A program made the position numbers and the translations under genes. Positions 61,201-64,000 of a stretch of DNA of 64,000 bases are shown piece after piece. The notes under the pieces are model-generated. The model was not told the DNA's origin. It worked only from the letters and a program-made list of their open reading frames with translations, and did no database searches. The stretch covers positions 149,143,009-149,207,008 of the forward strand of contig NC_134834.1 in the NCBI RefSeq assembly GCF_004210375.1. Direction: 5' to 3'. Position 1 is the stretch's first letter. The number at the start of each line of letters is the position of its first letter. This DNA is from Tachypleus tridentatus (taxonomy: Eukaryota; Arthropoda; Merostomata; Xiphosura; Limulidae).

Positions 61201-62826
61201 CAGGTGTGGTTTTTTAATGCTTTAGTAAGATCAGAAATTATCCTGGAATTATTTCCAACTAACCTGCAAAAACAAAACACACTCAATGTTGAAGACTTTA
61301 GCAAAGCAAGAGTCAATACCAGGATCGTTCCTTCTAGCCTGCTGAAGTAATTAACACAGTTTATGAAGATTACACTAAAGTAAGAGTTTAAACTCAGAAT
61401 CTATCCACATAAAAAAATAACTAAACAATTTATTAAACAAAGTTGACAGATATGCACTCAAACAAAATAAATTTACAATAGAATTTGTTTTACTGATCTA
61501 TAAACATATCACTTATTTTGTGTATTTTCCCAATTCAGCATGCAAATGCACACAAAACAAAATACCTCCATAAATCTACATGCATCTTTTTTGAATTCTT
61601 TATACAAAAAAATTGTTCCCTTTTTCATGTCATAAAATTACTCCCCCATAAACAAGTTGTTACCCTACCAATTACTGGTTTACAGAGCACGCAGACATCT
61701 TATGTCACTCACCCTATAGCATTTATTCGGGCTATTAACTCTTGTTCTTCTCTCAACAGTCGTTGCCTAACCTCATCACATTCCAGCACACTTTGAAGGG
61801 CCAAAGTATCATCCCCCACCACTTCCTGTTCAACGTGCAACACTGAGAGATGGGAGGGGATCATCAGCTGTCTTCTGTAGAAGGTTATATTAACTTAGAA
61901 CAGTTTTACAAACTTTTGTATGTATCAATGTATATTTTTGTTTCTGAATAACATTCAACAGTCAAAGAAAAAGGTAAATGTTTATTTCCTTAACACTAAC
62001 CACACAAAACAGATTAACTCAACCACATGGCAAGTCTAAAAAGTAGCATAGATGTTAATAACAAGCAAACTTTGCATATTTTACAGTTCACTTAACTGAA
62101 TGTACTTCACTGAACTAAGATAAAAATCACTGCAACCAAATAACTGTGTTTGTTTCTTGTATATGAATGAAGTTCAATATCGACAATAACAAAATGTAGA
62201 ATATTAAAATTGTTGTTAACAAATTATCAATGCCTCAAATTTTTTACTATTGTCTTTATTTTACAGGGGAAGATTAATTAAACAAATAACCTGTATTAAA
62301 CAGTTCTTAAATTTAATTTCAGAGCATTCAAACAATGTACCCCTCCTCCATGTTTAAAAAATTTGTTTTTCTTTAGAGGTTGTTTTAACTATGAAATAAT
62401 GATGTCACCTGCACCCAGCAGTTCCATCACTCACAACAGAACACGACGTATCACCTGCACCTCACACTTCCATCACTCATAGAACATCATGTAATGTCAC
62501 ACAGATACTGGCCCATCCTCCACAGATAACATTTTGCTAGCTTAAGGCATTATATATATTATGGTTAATAATTGTATTCCCTTACAAGATTTGTTTATTA
62601 CAGTATGAAAACAGCTTGTAGATACGTCTTTACTTTGGTCAAACACAAATGACATTTTGGTGTAAAAGGAAATAAAAAAAAAAATTAGGTGTTAAAACTA
62701 TCCACTTTAACTATCCATTACTTTGATATCATTCGCAAGAGGGTACTTTTCCCAATTCCATTCCGTCCCACAAGACCGTATCGTCTCCCATTTGCAAGAA
62801 TCAAATCAGCTCCTTGAAGAAGTATC
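37102..62826 (-). CDS. ABCF3: ABCF3, ATP-binding cassette sub-family F member 3 (13 exons, 5' end beyond window)
   Basis: Gene-level span for a cytosolic ABC-F ATPase with two fused nucleotide-binding domains and no membrane segments; the family is linked to ribosome-associated and translation-related roles. Exons (minus strand, 5' to 3'): 62722-62826, 61713-61874, 61042-61191, 60872-60928, 60159-60181, 59651-59706, 47816-48016, 47209-47285, 44834-45008, 43293-43473, 41546-41678, 39144-39231, 37102-37254. All phases join, giving about 520 codons to the TAA; the vertebrate protein is about 709 residues, so about 190 N-terminal residues lie off the right edge. Motifs in order: Walker [10 protein letters not shown], signature FSGGW, Walker B PDLLLLDEPTN, H-loop VVSHDR, the ABC-F linker, then a second set [33 protein letters not shown]. 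All key residues are intact, so the gene looks functional. Assignment to ABCF3 rather than ABCF1 or ABCF2 rests on the close collinear match I recall to the human protein. Confidence 0.95.
37764..39017. mobile_element. piggyBac-like non-autonomous element
   Basis: The left end CCCTTTCACAACAGATT and the right end (read inward) CCCTTTCACTACAAGATT form a short imperfect inverted repeat. Both are flanked by TTAA (37760-37763 and 39018-39021), the target duplicated by piggyBac elements, whose ends typically start CCC. The 1.25-kb interior has no transposase ORF. It fills most of the last ABCF3 intron. Confidence 0.75.
38572..38601. repeat. (AAAT)n microsatellite
   Basis: About seven AAAT repeats inside the piggyBac-like element. 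Confidence 0.9.
39144..39231 (-). CDS. ABCF3: ABCF3 exon, second Walker B
   Basis: The 88-nt exon encodes [20 protein letters not shown] and LGEALNRFT. It contains Walker B, the catalytic glutamate and the D-loop of the second domain. The acceptor is TTTTCAG and the donor GTAAGA. Confidence 0.94.
39232..41545. other. ABCF3 intron, no gene seen
   Basis: AT-rich intron. A slightly GC-richer stretch at about 39520-39720 with short internal similarities may be old repeat. Nothing else recognised. Confidence 0.5.
41546..41678 (-). CDS. ABCF3: ABCF3 exon, second ABC signature
   Basis: The 133-nt exon encodes [20 protein letters not shown] followed by [19 protein letters not shown]. It includes a canonical LSGGQ signature. 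The acceptor is CACTAG and the donor GTAAGT; the Gly codon is split with the previous exon. Confidence 0.94.
41679..43292. other. ABCF3 intron, no gene seen
   Basis: AT-rich intron with no recognised repeat or coding signal. Confidence 0.5.
43293..43473 (-). CDS. ABCF3: ABCF3 exon, second Walker A
   Basis: The 181-nt exon encodes [20 protein letters not shown], the second P-loop, followed by [20 protein letters not shown] with the Q-loop glutamine. The acceptor is TTTATAG and the donor GTAGGT. Confidence 0.94.
43474..44833. other. ABCF3 intron with one dispersed repeat
   Basis: Contains the 43560-43720 dispersed repeat; otherwise unremarkable AT-rich sequence. Confidence 0.5.
43560..43720 (+). 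repeat. second copy of the dispersed repeat
   Basis: Shorter, diverged copy of the 6640-6920 repeat: GACTGATAGATGAAGCATCC, then CAATATGGGT, CAGTCACCT and ATAGCTCATAC. It lies in an ABCF3 intron. Confidence 0.55.
44834..45008 (-). CDS. ABCF3: ABCF3 exon, NBD2 start
   Basis: The 175-nt exon encodes [20 protein letters not shown], then the A-loop strand region [14 protein letters not shown], ending in RICI just before the second Walker A. The acceptor is CCAATAG and the donor GTAAGT. Splice phase is one base in and zero out. Confidence 0.93.
46506..46729 (-). repeat. SINE family A with body deletion
   Basis: Minus-strand copy with the head GGCCCGGCATGGTCAAGCAG, B box GGGTTCGAATCC on the complement and a shortened body. 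It abuts a family C fragment. Confidence 0.9.
46730..46806 (-). repeat. SINE family C fragment
   Basis: TATCTGTGCTCTGCCCACCA and GTCCACAGACATAACTGTGC match the family C body and head on the minus strand. It directly adjoins a family A copy. Confidence 0.75.
46971..47060 (+). repeat. partial copy of the foldback element family
   Basis: CAGCTGGTGGGAGTATTAAC, CAGAGAAAGTGACCTTCCTA and TCATTTTCAGATTAACAT match one arm of the 13246-13522 element. Confidence 0.6.
47209..47285 (-). CDS. ABCF3: ABCF3 exon, inter-domain linker
   Basis: The 77-nt exon encodes [20 protein letters not shown] then KMLQK, the second linker helix with the conserved FRYNA-K-RA motif. The acceptor is CTTCCAG and the donor GTAAGT. 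Confidence 0.93.
47816..48016 (-). CDS. ABCF3: ABCF3 exon, NBD1 H-loop and linker
   Basis: The 201-nt exon (67 codons, phase 0 at both ends) encodes [20 protein letters not shown] with the switch histidine. It continues into the charged linker that includes [18 protein letters not shown], characteristic of the ABC-F inter-domain helices. The acceptor is ATTTTCAG and the donor GTAGGT. Confidence 0.94.
48312..48453. repeat. perfect 71-bp tandem duplication
   Basis: Two adjacent identical 71-bp units beginning CTTTTATACCAAACAACTTA. The identity implies a recent duplication, or an assembly artefact. Confidence 0.92.
48991..49823. repeat. left inverted arm of the DNA element
   Basis: About 830 bp, the inverted counterpart of 57008-57821, with roughly 85-90% similarity by eye and several small indels. 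It includes a TA microsatellite at 49738-49757 that the right arm lacks. Confidence 0.85.
50100..50382. repeat. direct duplication in the LINE 3' UTR
   Basis: The block CACCTGAAGTTGGTCTTTCC then AGTCCTGGT at about 50164-50196 recurs as CACCTAAAGTTGGCATTTCC and AGTCCTGGT at about 50319-50350. The period is about 160 bp. Confidence 0.7.
50383..54140 (-). pseudogene. LINE ORF2: endonuclease, reverse transcriptase, RNase H (frameshifted)
   Basis: It begins with [20 protein letters not shown] at 54140, a typical ORF2 start that overlaps the end of ORF1. The AP-like endonuclease has [14 protein letters not shown] and the [11 protein letters not shown] end (53554-53871). Reverse transcriptase (51881-52606) has [12 protein letters not shown] and the active-site block LYVDDFHI. 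RNase H (51009-51473) has [29 protein letters not shown] and IYTDSLSSL in two frames. The C-terminus (to 50383) has [20 protein letters not shown]. Many stops and frameshifts separate these blocks, so no polyprotein can be made. Confidence 0.88.
54441..55049 (-). CDS. LINE ORF1, gag-like zinc-knuckle protein
   Basis: Open for 202 residues. The C-terminal half has three Cys/His knuckles: [28 protein letters not shown] and [15 protein letters not shown] (about residues 113-168). These bind nucleic acid in LINE ribonucleoprotein particles. The N-terminal half has the LPxNILVLTF strand common in these proteins. The reading frame breaks near 54441, and the probable C-terminus continues in another frame to about 54150, so the ORF is probably truncated. 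The start at 55049 is the first ATG of the open frame and may not be the original one. Confidence 0.82.
   Translation of the reverse strand: MVKISTSQHSELLLYSKAIGDVPIEVTPHATLNLSRGVIVERNLKNVTESEILPDLSTRGVSTVRHISTCKDGVTLPTNILVLTFTSPRAPATIKAGYLICMVWLYIPHLLRCFQCQRFGHSKMLCRGSPTCARCGGKDHDAYECHTDPHCVNCNGSHPSYFRSCPKWLEEKEVECLKTTHNRLRIILKTNEKPFDLHGLKG
55050..55700 (-). other. LINE 5' untranslated region
   Basis: Noticeably GC-richer than surrounding DNA and without a convincing gene. Read on the minus strand it leads into ORF1. Short ORFs on either strand here look like chance. Confidence 0.6.
55712..56123. mobile_element. mariner-like MITE
   Basis: Terminal inverted repeats of 34 bp: left CTATTAGGTTGAGGAATAAT continuing TCGTGAGCGTTTTT; right, read inward, CTATTGGGTTCAGGAATAAT continuing TCGTGAGCGTTTTT (two mismatches). 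TA dinucleotides at 55713-55714 and 56121-56122 fit the Tc1/mariner target duplication. The interior is about 340 bp with no transposase. Confidence 0.85.
56311..56772 (-). pseudogene. orphan ORF in the long-arm DNA element, probable C-terminus of a transposon protein
   Basis: Open for 153 residues, starting [16 protein letters not shown]. The centre has [19 protein letters not shown] and [20 protein letters not shown], then a hydrophobic LCLISAP. The spaced aromatics and WP/W-x-PF pattern resemble a small beta-barrel tail seen on many uncharacterised transposon-encoded animal proteins; this is a resemblance, not an identification. No N-terminal or catalytic part is visible, so it is probably the surviving end of a deleted transposase gene. 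The last 20 or so residues may read into non-coding sequence. Confidence 0.5.
57008..57821. repeat. right inverted arm of the DNA element
   Basis: Inverted counterpart of the left arm. A partial direct copy of part of this arm (GATTTTTTTT-AGATCAT-TTCAGAGAT) also lies just inside it, at about 56962-57013. Confidence 0.85.
59651..59706 (-). CDS. ABCF3: ABCF3 exon, NBD1 D-loop
   Basis: The 56-nt exon encodes [18 protein letters not shown], the D-loop and following helix of the first ATPase domain. The acceptor is CTTGCAG and the donor GTAACA. It is followed by the 11.6-kb intron that houses the nested transposons. Confidence 0.92.
60159..60181 (-). CDS. ABCF3: ABCF3 23-nt micro-exon, NBD1 Walker B
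   Basis: The 23-nt exon lies between TTTATTTAG and GTAAGT and encodes PDLLLLD, with split codons at both ends. It supplies the Walker B strand, and the catalytic Glu codon is split across the next junction. Because 23 is not a multiple of three, skipping it would break the frame. Confidence 0.9.
60872..60928 (-). CDS. ABCF3: ABCF3 exon, NBD1 ABC signature
   Basis: The 57-nt exon encodes [18 protein letters not shown], which contains the ABC signature of the first domain (FSGGW in place of LSGGQ, typical of ABC-F first domains). The acceptor is TTCCAG and the donor GTAAGT. Phase is one base in, two bases out. Confidence 0.93.
61042..61191 (-). CDS. ABCF3: ABCF3 exon, NBD1 helical region, GC donor
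   Basis: The 150-nt exon encodes the helical segment that includes [20 protein letters not shown] and [20 protein letters not shown]. The acceptor is TTTGCAG. The downstream donor reads ACCAG|GCAAGT, so the next intron is a GC-AG intron. The conserved Thr-Arg-Glu-Phe-Ser-Gly-Gly reading across the junction only works with this donor. Confidence 0.93.
61713..61874 (-). CDS. ABCF3: ABCF3 exon, NBD1 Q-loop region
   Basis: The 162-nt exon lies between CTACAG and the donor GTGAGT. It encodes [20 protein letters not shown] followed by [20 protein letters not shown], an acidic and helical stretch. The HVEQE segment corresponds to the Q-loop region of ABCF3. It joins in phase to both neighbours. Confidence 0.92.
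62722..62826 (-). CDS. ABCF3: ABCF3 exon, first Walker A
   Basis: The 105-nt exon is preceded by TTACAG and followed by the donor GTAATG. Entry phase leaves one base, then [20 protein letters not shown] and [14 protein letters not shown]. It carries the P-loop GRNGIGKST of the first nucleotide-binding domain. It is the most 5' ABCF3 exon visible. I found no upstream exon between 62827 and 64000. Confidence 0.93.
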
Positions 62827-64000
62827 CTGTAAGAGAAAACTAATAATAATTTCCTTCACAAACACAATAATTTATCTGTGTTAAGTTAATAAAGTGTTCT
62901 TAAGGATAAATAAAGTACATTACAAAAGGAATTAACCAACTTCCTTCTCACTGTAATTTTCATTCATTTTTAATCTCAATAAAGCCATAAGCTTGGACCA
63001 GTGCACTTTGTACTGGTGTTTTATTCCTGTTAGTACAAATAGTATTCTTTGAAGTTTACATACTATATTAGGGAGATATCAATTAATCACTTTACCAGCT
63101 ATAAAAGAGATTACTTGTAATCAGCTAATTACTTTAAAAAAAAAAAAGCTGACTGAAATTTGAAATATAAATAATAGACCATAGTTATTTTATCTCAGCT
63201 TCAAGTTATTATATCACATCTCAATCTCATCAAATAGCTATTCTAATGTAACTTCTATATGTTATTTCACCTATCAGCCTCATACAAATAAAATAAAACA
63301 ACTGGATTTTCTAGTTTTTCAAAGCTTAATAATTTGAGTGTCAACATTCATAAAGTTTGATAGATTCCTTTTGGATCTGATGCAACCACTGCAGATAGTA
63401 GAATTTGTCACACCATAGTTAATATGCATTACAATGTAATTAGTTCTCTATACCTGGAAACAACTTAAGTTAGAGTAATCATACTTCCAGAGGATATAGA
63501 GTTGAATAAATTTGCAGTCTACCACTATGTTGCTTGTCTTCCTTTCTGGCCTTTAGGCAAAAGATGTATTTAACAGATGAATTAAAAGAAACCACAATTA
63601 TTGCACAAGTTTCCATTTAAAAATTGAAGCAACCTCTTTTTGGACTAAAAACCATTACTAAAATTCAAGAAACCTCACTCCCACACTGATGTTGGACAAA
63701 CTGCATGTAAAAATGTATCTTAGGTCTTAAGAAGGTCAAAACATTGTTCTCTGCTTTATTAATAAAGTGTTAATACTCATACCAGCCCTCCCGAAATACA
63801 TTTTTACTTCAAGTGGGTTTCTTGTCATTGCAAACTGCATGTAAGCTGAGCAACCTGTTAGGCTTAGAAGTGGGTGAAATTTGTGCAATCCAACATGAAA
63901 AATCTGTTATGTTTTCAGCTGCATAAAAAGGTAAAAGATTTAGGTAGAAGAAAGTAAAGTAAAAATCACAATGGATGAACAAGTGACAAAGCTATTTTCT
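62827..64000. other. ABCF3 intron running to the window edge
   Basis: No upstream ABCF3 exon was recognised. It contains a half copy of the foldback family at about 63690-63800. Confidence 0.5.
63690..63800 (-). repeat. partial copy of the foldback element family
   Basis: GAAGGTCAAAACATTGTTCT, CTTTATTAATAAAGTGTTAA and CTCATACCAGCCCTCCCGAA match the complement of the left arm at 13246-13350. Confidence 0.7.

Overview
This is an AT-rich, intron-rich animal genomic window with no prokaryotic features. Canonical GT-AG introns, two deeply conserved animal genes and abundant tRNA-derived SINEs point to an arthropod. The dominant SINE, with its GGCCCGGCATGGCC head, matches a family I associate with horseshoe crabs (Limulidae). 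That assignment rests on memory, not on a search.

Two genes lie head-to-tail on the minus strand. ABCF3, the non-membrane ABC-F ATPase, enters from the right edge. Thirteen exons (62826 down to 37102) cover the first Walker A through to the stop codon, about 520 codons; its N-terminus lies beyond the window. About 3.5 kb further along is the ATG of CEP104, the ciliary-tip TOG-domain protein, at 33549. Thirteen phase-consistent exons (33549 down to 4748) give 461 codons: the jelly-roll N-terminus, the coiled-coil and proline-rich middle, and the start of the TOG array. A further TOG exon lies at 338-403. Splice phases join perfectly across every junction except one unusual acceptor, at 10525. 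An expected exon between 4748 and 403 was not found, and the C-terminus is off the left edge.

Everything else is intronic or intergenic and dominated by repeats. CEP104 introns carry five minisatellites (units about 43, 56, 57, 57 and 69 bp). One of them repeats the end of a coding exon together with its 5' splice site. They also hold an antisense, broken hAT transposase of the KIAA1586-like type at 21.6-23.9 kb, a foldback element, and many SINEs of three families, several with clear target-site duplications and one nested inside another. The last ABCF3 intron is mostly a TTAA-flanked, piggyBac-like non-autonomous element (37764-39017).

The 11.6-kb ABCF3 intron (48017-59650) holds a nested transposon stack. 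A DNA element with about 820-bp inverted arms (48991-57821) contains a broken I/Jockey-type LINE (about 49877-55700, with ORF1, endonuclease, reverse transcriptase and RNase H), a mariner-like MITE (55712-56123) and a 153-residue orphan ORF (56311-56772). I see no CRISPR array, rRNA, functional tRNA or other gene.
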